This document shows, one piece after another, positions 26,668 through 35,537 of a stretch of DNA of 43,174 bases. The notes under the pieces are model-generated. The model was given only the letters and a program-made list of their open reading frames with translations, searched no databases and was not told the origin of the DNA. The DNA lies in NCBI RefSeq assembly GCF_028823615.1, contig NZ_JAPEHT010000012.1, positions 1 through 43,174 on the forward strand, written 5' to 3'. Numbering within the stretch: position 1 is the stretch's first letter; each line of letters opens with the position of its first letter. The stretch comes from Planococcus sp. A6 (GTDB lineage Bacteria; Bacillota; Bacilli; Bacillales_A; Planococcaceae). The translations under genes were made by a program, and so were the position numbers.

Positions 26668-27010
26668 GTTGGTTCGCAAGATATTCTGCTACAGCTTCTG
26701 CTTCTTCGCCTTCGATGATGTTCGGAGGCATAGCGCCTTGGCCATTTTGAATAACTGACAGGATTTCTTCTTGTGACAAGCGCGATCCTACATCATTCAA
26801 TGCCGGGAAGTTGCCCTGGCCTTCTAAGTTTTCACCGTGGCATGAAATACAGTTTTGCTGAATGACTGCTTCTGCATCCACTGTCGTTGTTTCAGTTTCT
26901 GTATCGCCGCCTGTATCAGCTGGTTCTTCAGGTGATGTTTCTTCCCCGCCGCCGCAAGCGCCAAGTACAAGAACTGAACCAAACAGTACGGTCATTAATT
27001 GCTTTTTCAT
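26663..27010 (-). CDS. cccB: Cytochrome c551-type lipoprotein
   Basis: A 115-residue membrane-attached c-type cytochrome. The signal ends in a lipobox (VLGAC, Cys19), followed by an acidic, Thr-rich flexible linker (about 20-45), the heme-binding CISCH (about 54-58) and a distal Met ligand in GAMPPNI (about 93-99). It shuttles electrons to terminal oxidases at the outer membrane face, as CccB does in B. subtilis, where it also lies near prfB and ftsEX. GAGGAGGATTTCC precedes the ATG. Confidence 0.92.
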   Translation of the reverse strand: MKKQLMTVLFGSVLVLGACGGGEETSPEEPADTGGDTETETTTVDAEAVIQQNCISCHGENLEGQGNFPALNDVGSRLSQEEILSVIQNGQGAMPPNIIEGEEAEAVAEYLANQQ

Positions 27011-27064
27011 GGAAATCCTCCTCTTCGTCTTGCTATTTTTACCTTCTATAGGAGTATACCAAAT

Positions 27065-27937
27065 TTAAGCACGTTTGAAACCTTCCCCGAGCACTTCGGA
27101 AGCGTCGGACACAATTACGAAAGCTTGCGGGTCAATCAATTTAACCAATTGTTTCAACCTTGTAAATTCTGTCTGCGGTATCACGACCATCAAAATCGGC
27201 TTTTCATTCCCGGAATAGCCGCCAGTCGCTGTCAATTCCGTTACGCCTCTATCGACTTCATCGTAAATGGCATCCCGGATCTCCACTTGCTTGTTCGTAA
27301 TGATGTATACCATCTTCGAGCGGCTGAAACCGACCTGCACCAAATCGATGGTTTTGGTTGTCAGGTACAATCCGATCAATGCATACAATCCCTTTTCGAT
27401 GTCAAACACGATGGCAGCAGCCAATACGATCATACCGTCGATGATCGCGACGCTGGTGCCGAGAGTCAGACCGGTGTATTTGGTGATGATCTGCGCGGCA
27501 AGATCGGTTCCGCCAGTCGATGCTTTCCCACGGAACACGATTCCCAGCCCGAGACCGACCATGATGCCGCCAAACAAAGAGCCTAGCAGTGGATCTCTCG
27601 TCCAAGCTTCCCAATCTTCAGTCATGAACACAACGAGCGGCAAAAACACCGTGCCGACTGCCGTCTTGATGCCGAAATTTTTCCCGAGCAAAATAACGCC
27701 CGAAATGAACAGCGGAATATTGAATGCCCATTGGACGAATGCCGGTTTCCATTCGAACAAGCCAAATAGAATCGTACTGATGCCGCTGACCCCGCCCGAT
27801 GCAACTTCGTTCGGCAATAGGAAGACGTTGAATGAAATGGCGACAATCGCCGCTCCGGCGAGGACTGAGATATAATCCATCACGCTCGTCAAAACCGGAT
27901 GTGGATCTTTTGATTTTCGTATATTTCGTTTACCCAT
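27065..27937 (-). CDS. yvjA: YitT/DUF2179-family membrane protein (YvjA-like)
   Basis: A 290-residue protein with five to six membrane helices in the first two thirds (YitT repeat domain: AGAAIVAISFNVFLLPN, GGVSGISTI, GLGIVFRGKASTGGTDL) and a soluble DUF2179 domain at the C terminus (about 215-285). The SxGGTDL-type motif is a family hallmark; function is unknown. It lies 54 bases upstream of cccB and has a good promoter. The opening NIRKSKDPHP stretch is basic and likely cytoplasmic. AGAGGAA precedes the ATG. Confidence 0.86.
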   Translation of the reverse strand: MGKRNIRKSKDPHPVLTSVMDYISVLAGAAIVAISFNVFLLPNEVASGGVSGISTILFGLFEWKPAFVQWAFNIPLFISGVILLGKNFGIKTAVGTVFLPLVVFMTEDWEAWTRDPLLGSLFGGIMVGLGLGIVFRGKASTGGTDLAAQIITKYTGLTLGTSVAIIDGMIVLAAAIVFDIEKGLYALIGLYLTTKTIDLVQVGFSRSKMVYIITNKQVEIRDAIYDEVDRGVTELTATGGYSGNEKPILMVVIPQTEFTRLKQLVKLIDPQAFVIVSDASEVLGEGFKRA

Positions 27938-27982
27938 AAGCTGTTATTCCTCTTCTTTCTATATTCACTTGAACCCTGTCAG

Positions 27983-28011
27983 AGTATAGCAGACCCCCCG
28001 TTTTTTGTGAA
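27983..28011 (-). promoter_or_regulatory. Sigma-A promoter of yvjA
   Basis: On the minus strand TTCACA (28006-28011), a 17-base spacer and TATACT (27983-27988). Confidence 0.68.
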
Positions 28012-28101
28012 CTTCATCTGGATAAAGCAATGGCCCTTCCGCAACGGCACAAACTTTTGCTTCGATCGGCCAAAATTTCACGTTTTGCTGCAATGGTCAT
28101 T

Positions 28102-29301
28102 TCATTGTAGGTTTTTTAATACTTTCGATAATGGATAAATGCCAATGCTCTGGATGGCGAGTGATAGCAAAATCACCGCAAATGCCAAGGAAATCAGCAC
28201 TTGGTCTTGCCCAGAAGCCGTTTCTTCGAGCCACAGCAACAAGGCGACAGACATGGCGCCTTTAATTCCAGACCAGGCAGTTAGCGTAATCGTTGAAAAA
28301 TCATTGTTAAATTCATGCCGCCATTTGGGCACACCATAAATGAACAGCGCGATAACAATAAAGCGGACCACGATAGCCAATAGAAAAATGACGATCGCGA
28401 ACCACCAGCCTGAAAAAGCCAGATACTCTGCACCGCGTATACCGATCAGCAAAAATAATACTGCCAATAGAATCGGGGTGACGATATCCCAGAAACCGTC
28501 CAATGACTGAGGGAGCGTATCTTCCTTAATGTCCCTGCCCATTTCATAAGCGACGAATATGCCGGCTGCCACTGTCGCGAGCACACCCGATACCCCGAGG
28601 GCTTCGCCAATATAAAAAGCGCCGTAAGCTCCGATGACGCTTAACATGACTTGGTATTTTTTATCCTGGGTGAAGCGGATCGTCTTGCTCATCAGCCAGC
28701 CGATCGCGATTCCTAGAAGGACACCGCCAATCGAGACAAGCAGCAACTCCGAGACAAATTTGCCCAATGAAAACCCGTTTCCAGTTTGATACATCGTCAG
28801 GAAAATCGTGAAAAAGACGATGCTTGTCCCGTCGTTGATCATCGACTCCCCTTCGACCACATCGGCAATCTGTTCTGCACCACTGCTTTCTTTCAAAATA
28901 GCGGTCACCGATACCGGATCGGTCGGCGTCAGGATCGCCGCTAACAAGAAAGCCGCCGTGAAGGTCAAGCTAGTAAATACTCCGCCTGCGAAATAAATGG
29001 ACAAGCCGAGCAGAACAACTGTGAGCATTAGCCCAATCGTGCTCAAACTGACGATGATGCCGATGTTTTGTTTTAACTGCTTCAAAGGAAACTGATAAGC
29101 AGAGGTAAACAACATTGCCGGCAAGAAGACATTGAATATGATGTCCTTCGAAATATTGAATCCATCAAAATATGGAATAAATGAAAGCCCTAAGCCGATC
29201 GCCACCAACACGACGGGAACGGGGAAAAAGTTCTTTTTAATATCGATTGTATAGACGATATAGCCAATGATCAGCAAGACCAATAATTGATGCGTCATCA
29301 T
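28102..29301 (-). CDS. CPA1-family Na+(K+)/H+ antiporter
   Basis: A 399-residue membrane protein with about twelve helices, consistent with the NhaP/CPA1 group. The conserved ion-binding core is visible: LAAILTPTDPVSVTAIL (unwound helix with TDP, about 121-137) followed by EGESMINDGTSIVFF, the ND-type motif carrying the transport Asp (about 153-167). Another conserved polar segment is TAWSGIKGAMSVAL (about 343-356). It has no long cytoplasmic regulatory tail. It exchanges external protons for Na+ or K+ in pH and salt tolerance. The ATG at 29301 is nine bases after AAGGAG; the upstream in-frame TTG is too close to it. Confidence 0.9.
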   Translation of the reverse strand: MMTHQLLVLLIIGYIVYTIDIKKNFFPVPVVLVAIGLGLSFIPYFDGFNISKDIIFNVFLPAMLFTSAYQFPLKQLKQNIGIIVSLSTIGLMLTVVLLGLSIYFAGGVFTSLTFTAAFLLAAILTPTDPVSVTAILKESSGAEQIADVVEGESMINDGTSIVFFTIFLTMYQTGNGFSLGKFVSELLLVSIGGVLLGIAIGWLMSKTIRFTQDKKYQVMLSVIGAYGAFYIGEALGVSGVLATVAAGIFVAYEMGRDIKEDTLPQSLDGFWDIVTPILLAVLFLLIGIRGAEYLAFSGWWFAIVIFLLAIVVRFIVIALFIYGVPKWRHEFNNDFSTITLTAWSGIKGAMSVALLLWLEETASGQDQVLISLAFAVILLSLAIQSIGIYPLSKVLKNLQ

Positions 29302-29359
29302 ATCCAACAGCTCCTTGACAATTTAAACTCTCTCTTCTTCTATTGCCTTTTTGGAATCG

Positions 29360-29406
29360 AAAAAACCCCCGAAGCTGCCACTCTTTTGAGCAGTTGCTAT
29401 CGGGGG
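29360..29406 (-). terminator. Terminator after prfB
   Basis: On the minus strand CCCCCGA (29400-29406) pairs with TCGGGGG (29366-29372) around an inner hairpin, followed by six T residues (29360-29365). Confidence 0.85.
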
Positions 29407-29441
29407 TGTTTGTTTTTTGAAAACTAATAGGGTTTTTTAGC

Positions 29442-30546
29442 TTATTGCATTTTCGAACGCAGCATGGCGTGGATAAATCCATCCAGATCGCCATCCATGA
29501 CGGCCTGGAGATTCCCTGTCTCGTAGTTCGTCCGGTGGTCCTTAACCATGGAATACGGGTGGAAAACGTAAGAGCGGATTTGGCTGCCCCAGCCGATTTC
29601 TTTCTGCTCGCCGCGGATTTCCAGCAATTCCTGCTCCTGCTCTTCGATTTTCAATGCGTAGAGCTTCGCTTTTAGCATTTGCATCGCTTTTTCGCGGTTT
29701 TTGATCTGTGAACGTTCCTGTTGGCAAGTCACTACAGCGCCGGTTGGCAAGTGGGTGATCCGGACAGCGGAGTCTGTCGTATTGATGTGCTGTCCACCGG
29801 CACCACTTGCACGATAGGTATCGACTTTCAAATCTTCAGTACGGATATCGATTTCGATTTCGCCCGTGAACTCCGGCATCACTTCACACGATACAAATGA
29901 CGTGTGGCGGCGTCCTGAGGAATCGAACGGCGAAATGCGGACCAAGCGATGAACGCCTTTTTCAGCTTTCAAATAGCCGTAAGCATTATGCCCTTTGATG
30001 CCGAGCGTCACTGATTTGACGCCGGCTTCGTCTCCTGCCAGGTAATCCAAGGTTTCCACTTTGAATCCGCGTTTTTCAGCCCAGCGCGTATACATACGCA
30101 AGAGCATCGAGCACCAATCCTGAGATTCCGTTCCGCCAGCGCCTGGATGCAATTCCAATATGGCATTGTTTTTGTCATATTCTTCACTTAGCAGAAGTTC
30201 CAATTCGAAAGCGTTCAAGTCTTTAAGAAATTGCTTCAGTTCCCCACTCAGTTCTTCATGAAGCTCCACGTCCGGTTCTTCGCGCAATAGTTCGAGCGTC
30301 ATTTCCATATTCTCTTGCTCTTCCTCGAACTTGCGGTAGCGATTGACTGTATCTTTCAATGCATTCACTTCGGAAATGACCACTTGCGCTTCTTCTTGGT
30401 TATTCCAGAAATTCGGATCGATCATTCTCTCGTCCAATTCCTGTATACGCGCCTCTTTGTTTTCTAAGTCAAAGAGACCCCCTGAAGTCCGCCAGTTTTT
30501 CGGCTGTTTTGTCGAGCTCGTTGCGAATATCCGCTAATTCCATCAT
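29442..30546 (-). CDS. prfB: Peptide chain release factor 2 (programmed +1 frameshift)
   Basis: RF2 ends translation at UGA and UAA. The gene is read as 25 codons from ATG 30546 ([13 protein letters not shown] to FRGSL), a +1 shift at CTT TGA C, then 342 codons to 29442, giving 367 residues (B. subtilis 366). The second part has the SPF anticodon-mimic ([16 protein letters not shown]) and the catalytic GGQ ([10 protein letters not shown]). AGGAGG lies eight bases before the first ATG. It follows secA by 60 bases, as in other Bacillales. The frameshift is autoregulatory: low RF2 lets ribosomes pause at UGA and slip. Confidence 0.97.
30468..30483 (-). promoter_or_regulatory. prfB programmed frameshift site
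   Basis: The minus strand reads AGGGGG (30478-30483, Shine-Dalgarno-like), TCT, then CTTTGAC; the TGA is at 30469-30471. This is the standard RF2 +1 slip site. Confidence 0.95.
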
Positions 30547-30570
30547 ATAAAGTTCCTCCTCATAATAATG

Positions 30571-30592
30571 CCGAAGAGCTTTTGCTCTTCGG
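30571..30592. other. Strong hairpin between secA and prfB
   Basis: CCGAAGAGC (30571-30579) pairs perfectly with GCTCTTCGG (30584-30592) over a four-base loop. No T run follows on the minus strand, and the prfB ribosome binding site begins about 12 bases later, so it may be a leaky terminator or RNA-processing element rather than a full stop. Confidence 0.6.
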
Positions 30593-30606
30593 CCATAAAC
30601 AATCGT

Positions 30607-33123
30607 TTACGAAGCTGCCCCGTGGCAGTTCTTGAATTTCTTGCCGCTGCCGCATGGGCACAAATCATTGCGCCCGACTTCCATCTCGCGGCGGGCAGGC
30701 TCTTTTCTTTTGCGTGGTGCATCCCCGCCTTCTTTCGGGTTGACGGCTTGGCCTTTTGCCACTTCTTCACGCTCGAGATTGTTCTTGATTTCCGCTTTCA
30801 TGGCGTATTTCGCCACGTCGTCTTCAATCGCTTCGATCATCGCCTCGAACATGGCAAAGCCTTCGTTCTGGTATTCACGAAGCGGGTCATTCTGGCCATA
30901 TGCACGCAAGTGAATCCCTTGTCTCAACTGGTCCATCGCATCGATATGGTCGATCCACTTCGTATCGATCGAACGCAGGAGAACTACTTTCTCGAATTCG
31001 CGCATGCGGGTAGGCGTCATTTCAACTTCTTTTTCGTCATAATGCGCTGTTACTTTCTCGCGGATAAATTCGATAATCTGTTCTTGCGTCTTGCCTTCTA
31101 GATCTTGTTCGGTGATGGTATCTTCCGGCAAGAGATTGGCAGAAATCACTTCCGTTAAGGACTTCAAGTGCCATTCTTCAGGCTTTTCAGCTGTTGTATA
31201 GCTTGCAACCATACGGCCGATCGAACTATCGATCATATTGTCGACAAGTTCACGCATATTGTCCGTCTCGAGCACTTCCATCCGCTCTTTATAGATGATT
31301 TCACGCTGCTCGCGCAACACATCATCGTACTGCAAAAGACGTTTCCGTGCATCGAAGTTATTGCCTTCCACCCGTTTTTGTGCGGATTCGACAGAGCGCG
31401 TCACCATGCGTGATTGCAGCGGCTGGGAGTCGTCCATACCCAGTTTGCCCATCATATTGCGCATGGAGTCCGAACCGAAGCGGCGCATTAAATCATCTTC
31501 AAGCGATAGATAGAATTGCGTCACGCCGGGATCTCCCTGGCGTCCGGAACGGCCGCGCAGCTGGTTATCGATGCGGCGGGATTCGTGGCGTTCCGTACCG
31601 ATGACCGCGAGGCCGCCCGCTTCGATGACGCCTTCACCCAATTTGATATCCGTTCCGCGCCCTGCCATATTCGTGGCAATCGTGACGGCGCCTTTTTGGC
31701 CGGCATCTAGGATGATTTCAGCTTCATGTGCGTGGTTTTTCGCATTCAAGACCGAATGCTTGATGCCTTTTTTGGTCAAATACGCGGAAATGATTTCGGA
31801 CGTTTCAATCGCAACGGTACCGACAAGAACCGGCTGCCCTTTTTTATGGCGCTCAATAATGTCCTCGGAAACCGCTTTGTACTTGCCTTCCGTTGTCGCA
31901 TAAATCAAATCGACACGGTCATCACGGATGATCGGCTTGTTCGTCGGAATGGAGATGACATTCATATTGTAGATATTGCGGAACTCTTCTTCTTCCGTTT
32001 TTGCCGTACCGGTCATACCTGACAATTTCTCGTATTTGCGGAAGTAGTTCTGGAACGTGATCGTCGCCATCGTCATTGATTCGTTCTGGACTTCGAGGCC
32101 TTCTTTTGCTTCAATCGCCTGGTGTAGCCCGTCCGAGTAGCGGCGGCCTTTCATGAGGCGGCCAGTGAATTGGTCGACAATGACCACTTCGCCGTCCTGG
32201 ACGACATAGTCGACGTCTTTTTGCATTGTCACATGCGCTTTTAGCGATTGGTTGATCGCGTGATTCAGACGCACATGGGTCAAATCGAATAAATTATCGA
32301 TGCTGAAGGCTTTCTCGACTTTTTCAATACCTTCTTCCGTCAACACGACACCTTTCGTTGTTTCATCATAAGCGTAATCCGTATCTTTCTGCAGCAGGCG
32401 GCCGAACGCGTTTGCCTGCATATAAAGCTGTGCAGACTTCGCCGCTTGCCCTGAAATGATCAATGGCGTCCGCGCTTCATCGATCAGGATTGAATCGACT
32501 TCATCGATGACGGCAAAATGAAGCGGGCGCTGAACCATGTCTTCTTTATAAAGCACCATATTGTCGCGCAAATAATCAAAGCCAAGCTCATTATTCGTGC
32601 TATATGTGATATCTGCTTGGTAAGCTTCGCGTTTTTGTTCTTTCGTCAAGCTGTTGACGTTGAGCCCAATCGTCAGGCCAAGCCAATTGTAGAGTTGGCC
32701 CATTTCTTCCGCATCGCGGCTCGCCAAGTATTCGTTGACGGTCACGACATGGACGCCTTTTTTCGTGATGGCATTCAAATAGACAGCCATCGTCGAAGTC
32801 AAAGTTTTACCTTCACCAGTCTTCATCTCGGAAATATTCCCTTGATGAAGCGATGCGGCCCCCATGATCTGGACGCGGAATGGATACATCCCCAGTACGC
32901 GCTTTGATGCCTCGCGCACTGTTGCAAATGCTTCAGGCAGCATGTCGTCGAGTGACTCGCCTTGTTCGAAACGTGCTGTGAATTCGGCTGTTTTTGCTTT
33001 TAAGGCTTCGTCTGTCTTGGCCGTATACTCGTCGGCCAGTGCTTCCACCTGGTCTGACACTTTTTCCAATCGTTTTAAATCCCGTTTGTTCGGGTCAAAT
33101 ACTTTATTCAATACTCCAAGCAT
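30607..33123 (-). CDS. secA: Preprotein translocase ATPase SecA
   Basis: An 838-residue motor that drives unfolded preproteins through SecYEG. It has the DEAD-type motor with Walker A MKTGEGKT (about 101-108), [19 protein letters not shown], the preprotein-crosslinking and scaffold regions, and [13 protein letters not shown] in the second motor fold. It ends in the SecB/membrane-binding zinc motif [14 protein letters not shown]. Length matches B. subtilis SecA (841). The ATG follows GGGAGCGG. It is transcribed from a promoter about 130 bases upstream and followed by prfB. Confidence 0.98.
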   Translation of the reverse strand: MLGVLNKVFDPNKRDLKRLEKVSDQVEALADEYTAKTDEALKAKTAEFTARFEQGESLDDMLPEAFATVREASKRVLGMYPFRVQIMGAASLHQGNISEMKTGEGKTLTSTMAVYLNAITKKGVHVVTVNEYLASRDAEEMGQLYNWLGLTIGLNVNSLTKEQKREAYQADITYSTNNELGFDYLRDNMVLYKEDMVQRPLHFAVIDEVDSILIDEARTPLIISGQAAKSAQLYMQANAFGRLLQKDTDYAYDETTKGVVLTEEGIEKVEKAFSIDNLFDLTHVRLNHAINQSLKAHVTMQKDVDYVVQDGEVVIVDQFTGRLMKGRRYSDGLHQAIEAKEGLEVQNESMTMATITFQNYFRKYEKLSGMTGTAKTEEEEFRNIYNMNVISIPTNKPIIRDDRVDLIYATTEGKYKAVSEDIIERHKKGQPVLVGTVAIETSEIISAYLTKKGIKHSVLNAKNHAHEAEIILDAGQKGAVTIATNMAGRGTDIKLGEGVIEAGGLAVIGTERHESRRIDNQLRGRSGRQGDPGVTQFYLSLEDDLMRRFGSDSMRNMMGKLGMDDSQPLQSRMVTRSVESAQKRVEGNNFDARKRLLQYDDVLREQREIIYKERMEVLETDNMRELVDNMIDSSIGRMVASYTTAEKPEEWHLKSLTEVISANLLPEDTITEQDLEGKTQEQIIEFIREKVTAHYDEKEVEMTPTRMREFEKVVLLRSIDTKWIDHIDAMDQLRQGIHLRAYGQNDPLREYQNEGFAMFEAMIEAIEDDVAKYAMKAEIKNNLEREEVAKGQAVNPKEGGDAPRKRKEPARREMEVGRNDLCPCGSGKKFKNCHGAAS

Positions 33124-33247
33124 GTTTAACCGCTCCCTGCATGGCGATTCCGGCTGAAGACAGCGTAGAAACCGCGATTGCTCATATTTTCATTCTTTGG
33201 GTTTATCTTAATCATATGCAGCATTTTCAAAAAAAATCTCATCATTC

Positions 33248-33276
33248 ATTTTAACACTGCACTATAAAGCGTGCAA
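33248..33276 (-). promoter_or_regulatory. Sigma-A promoter of secA
   Basis: On the minus strand TTGCAC (33271-33276), a 17-base spacer and TAAAAT (33248-33253). TGCAC and GTGCA form an inverted repeat (about 33258-33275) in the spacer. The predicted leader is about 120 bases. Confidence 0.62.
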
Positions 33277-33384
33277 ACAATGCATTTTTCACCTATGCGC
33301 AAAATCCTATCAAAAAGAACCGATTGCTGTTACATCTACAATCAAGAAAAAACAAGACACTTATTATGTAAATAACCGCACAAC

Positions 33385-33410
33385 AAAAGCCTCCCGTTAC
33401 AGGAGGCTTT
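33385..33410 (-). terminator. Terminator after hpf
   Basis: On the minus strand AAAGCCTCC pairs with GGGAGGCTTTT, loop TGTAAC, with a short T-rich tail. Confidence 0.8.
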
Positions 33411-33415
33411 CACAA

Positions 33416-33985
33416 TTATGAAGTTGTTTCGATTAATCCGTAAGAACCGTCTTTACGTTTGTAGACGATGTTCGTGCCATTTGATTCCGCGTCTGTGAAG
33501 ACGAAGAAACTATGCCCGAGCATATTCATCTGAAGAACTGCTTCTTCCTCGTCCATTGGTTTCAAATCGAATTGTTTTGTACGGACGATTTTCAAGTCTT
33601 CTTCATCATCCGATTCCGCAGCACCGTTGTTTTGTGCTTCGCTTTCGGCTTGTGCAAACGCAAGGCCCATGCCTTCGCGGTCACGGAATTTGCGGTTGAC
33701 TTTCGTTTTATACTTGCGGATTTGACGTTCCAGTTTTGAAACGATCAAATCGATCGCTGCATAGAGGTCATCGTGCCGTTCTTCTGCACGTAGTGTTAAG
33801 TTTTTCATCGGAATTGTAACTTCCACTTTTGTTTGGTTATGGTTATACGTTTTCAAGTTGACCATCGCTGTTGCATTCGCTCCATCGGTGAAGTAGCGTT
33901 CGATTTTCTCTACCTTCTTCTCGATGTGTTCGCGTATTGCGGGAGTTACCTCAATATTCTCGCCTCTGATGTTGAATTGCAGCAT
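33416..33985 (-). CDS. hpf: Long-form ribosome hibernation promoting factor
   Basis: A 189-residue long HPF. The N-terminal S30AE domain (about 1-105, MLQFNIRGENIEVTPAIREH...) binds the 30S decoding centre, and the C-terminal domain (about 130-189, IVRTKQFDLKPMDEEEAVLQM... HSFFVFTDAES) dimerises to join 70S ribosomes into 100S. A charged, low-complexity linker lies between them. In B. subtilis the orthologue (yvyD) sits near secA and is induced by stress through sigma-B and sigma-H; a sigma-B-like promoter is visible here. GGAGGAG lies five bases before the ATG. Confidence 0.95.
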   Translation of the reverse strand: MLQFNIRGENIEVTPAIREHIEKKVEKIERYFTDGANATAMVNLKTYNHNQTKVEVTIPMKNLTLRAEERHDDLYAAIDLIVSKLERQIRKYKTKVNRKFRDREGMGLAFAQAESEAQNNGAAESDDEEDLKIVRTKQFDLKPMDEEEAVLQMNMLGHSFFVFTDAESNGTNIVYKRKDGSYGLIETTS

Positions 33986-34027
33986 GTGAACTCCTCCTTC
34001 TGTTTTGCTATCTATCTATTTCTAGTT

Positions 34028-34053
34028 GTTCCCTCCGGAATCCTTCTTGAAAC
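34028..34053 (-). promoter_or_regulatory. Putative sigma-B promoter of hpf
   Basis: On the minus strand GTTTCA (34048-34053), a 14-base spacer and GGGAAC (34028-34033), close to the sigma-B consensus GTTTAA-N13-15-GGGWAW, with one mismatch in each box. It overlaps the -35 box of the divergent dehydrogenase promoter. Confidence 0.5.
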
Positions 34054-34076
34054 GTAAAAAGTTTCAGCACTATAGT
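34047..34076 (+). promoter_or_regulatory. Sigma-A promoter of the SDR gene, with an inverted repeat
   Basis: TTGAAA (34047-34052), an 18-base spacer and TATAGT (34071-34076). TGAAAC (34048-34053) and GTTTCA (34061-34066) form a perfect inverted repeat between the two boxes, a possible operator. Confidence 0.6.
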
Positions 34077-34111
34077 AAAAAGGTAAACTATATGACAAGG
34101 AGATGAAGCCC

Positions 34112-34819
34112 ATGTTTACAAATAAAACGATTGTAGTGACAGGTGCCGCACAAGGCATCGGGAAAACCGTAGCACACTATTTCCAAAAAGAAGGCGCGAA
34201 CGTCATCGGCCTGGATATTGAAAAAGTCGAAATCGACGGAGTGGAATACCGCCGCTGTGATGTAGGAAGTTTTTCGGAAGTCGAACGCGTCTTCTCTGAC
34301 ATCCACAAATCCCATGGCAGCATCCATGTACTGATCAACAACGCCGGAATTTCGGAATTTACGCCACTTTGGGAATTGACGGAAGAAGATTGGGACCGCG
34401 TGCTCAATACGAATTTGAAGAGCGTCTTTATCTGCAGCCGAGAAGCTGCCCGTTATATGGATGAGGACATCCGATCAATCGTCAATATGTCATCGACGAG
34501 AGCGTTCATGTCAGAACAAGGGACGGAAAGCTACTCAGCTTCCAAAGGCGGGATTTTTGCGCTCAGCCACTCGCTCGCAGCAAGCCTTCATACAAAAGGC
34601 ATCCGCGTAAACTCGATTGCCCCTGGCTGGATACATACCGGCGACCGGGACGAGCTCCGTAAAGTCGATCATGAGCAGCATTGGAGCGGGCGTGTCGGCA
34701 CAACGGACGATATCGCTAGAGCGTGCTTATTCTTGTCGAATCCGGATAATTCCTTCATCACAGGGGAATGTTTGACGATTGACGGCGGCATGACACGCAA
34801 AATGATTTACGAACATTAA
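34112..34819 (+). CDS. Short-chain dehydrogenase/reductase
   Basis: A 235-residue classical SDR. It has the NAD(P)-binding TGAAQGIGK (about 11-19), NNAG (about 78-81), the catalytic Ser in NMSSTRA (about 127-133), and YSASKGG giving the Tyr and Lys (about 144-150), plus IAPGWIHT after the active site. An Asp at the end of beta-2 (GLDIEK) suggests NAD rather than NADP. The substrate is unknown. The ATG at 34112 has AAGGAG nine bases upstream; the earlier in-frame ATG touches the ribosome binding site. It is transcribed alone between a divergent hpf and a terminator. Confidence 0.88.
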   Translation: MFTNKTIVVTGAAQGIGKTVAHYFQKEGANVIGLDIEKVEIDGVEYRRCDVGSFSEVERVFSDIHKSHGSIHVLINNAGISEFTPLWELTEEDWDRVLNTNLKSVFICSREAARYMDEDIRSIVNMSSTRAFMSEQGTESYSASKGGIFALSHSLAASLHTKGIRVNSIAPGWIHTGDRDELRKVDHEQHWSGRVGTTDDIARACLFLSNPDNSFITGECLTIDGGMTRKMIYEH

Positions 34820-34824
34820 TACAA

Positions 34825-34849
34825 ACGGCTGCTATGCAGCTGTTTTTTT
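34825..34849 (+). terminator. Terminator after the SDR gene
   Basis: ACGGCTGC (34825-34832) pairs with GCAGCTGT (34836-34843) followed by T residues. Confidence 0.8.
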
Positions 34850-34877
34850 ATTGCCTAAGAATTAATTGGCTTTTCAA

Positions 34878-35537
34878 TTACGCGCGAATCAAAGTGAGTA
34901 TGCGGATTGACTCTGCACCTGCTTCCTGCAAAATTTTTGCTGCCTGCCGCATCGTTGTGCCTGTCGTATAGAGATCATCCACCAGCACCAGTTGTTTCGG
35001 AACCGCTTCCCCGTTCAATCGAAACAATTGCTTTGTCGCCATCCGTTCCTCGCGGGTTTTCTCCCCTAAAGTTTCACCGCATTTTTCCAGCAGATGACTG
35101 TATGGAATCCCCGCCGCCAATAGCAATTCGTCCACTTGCGAAAAGCTCCGTTCGCTCAGCTTCTCGGCATTCAGCGGAATCGGTACGATTAGCGCTCGCT
35201 CGTTCGCCAAGGCTTCCCTTAAATCCTTCGCAAACACTTGTGCCAATAAGACATCTTTTAAAAACTTATATTGGTGGAACCAGTCTTTCATGGCACCGTT
35301 GTAGCGGTAAAGGCTTTTTCCAGAATGGATAAGGTCCCGGTAGCCATGCTCTTCCCAGTAATGGCAATCACGGCAAACCGCTTCGCCCTCTTTGCCGCAA
35401 TATTTACAGCCTTGTCCGATAATTTTTAAAAACTCATTTCGGCACGGTTGGCAGAGCAATTCTGGAGGTTCATAGAGGAAAATGCCGCGCCACGAAGGGG
35501 CAAAGCGCAATGCTTGGTCGCATAAACAGCAATTCAT
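34878..35537 (-). CDS. comFC: Competence protein ComFC (phosphoribosyltransferase fold)
   Basis: A 219-residue protein needed for natural transformation in relatives. The N terminus has a zinc-type cluster (CCLCDQ, then LLCQPCRNE, CKYCGKEGEAVCRDC), and the C-terminal PRTase-like domain has the PRPP loop LVLVDDLYTTGTTM (about 184-197). It overlaps the end of comFA by four bases (ATGA). In B. subtilis comFB lies between the two; here it is absent. Confidence 0.92.
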   Translation of the reverse strand: MNCCLCDQALRFAPSWRGIFLYEPPELLCQPCRNEFLKIIGQGCKYCGKEGEAVCRDCHYWEEHGYRDLIHSGKSLYRYNGAMKDWFHQYKFLKDVLLAQVFAKDLREALANERALIVPIPLNAEKLSERSFSQVDELLLAAGIPYSHLLEKCGETLGEKTREERMATKQLFRLNGEAVPKQLVLVDDLYTTGTTMRQAAKILQEAGAESIRILTLIRA

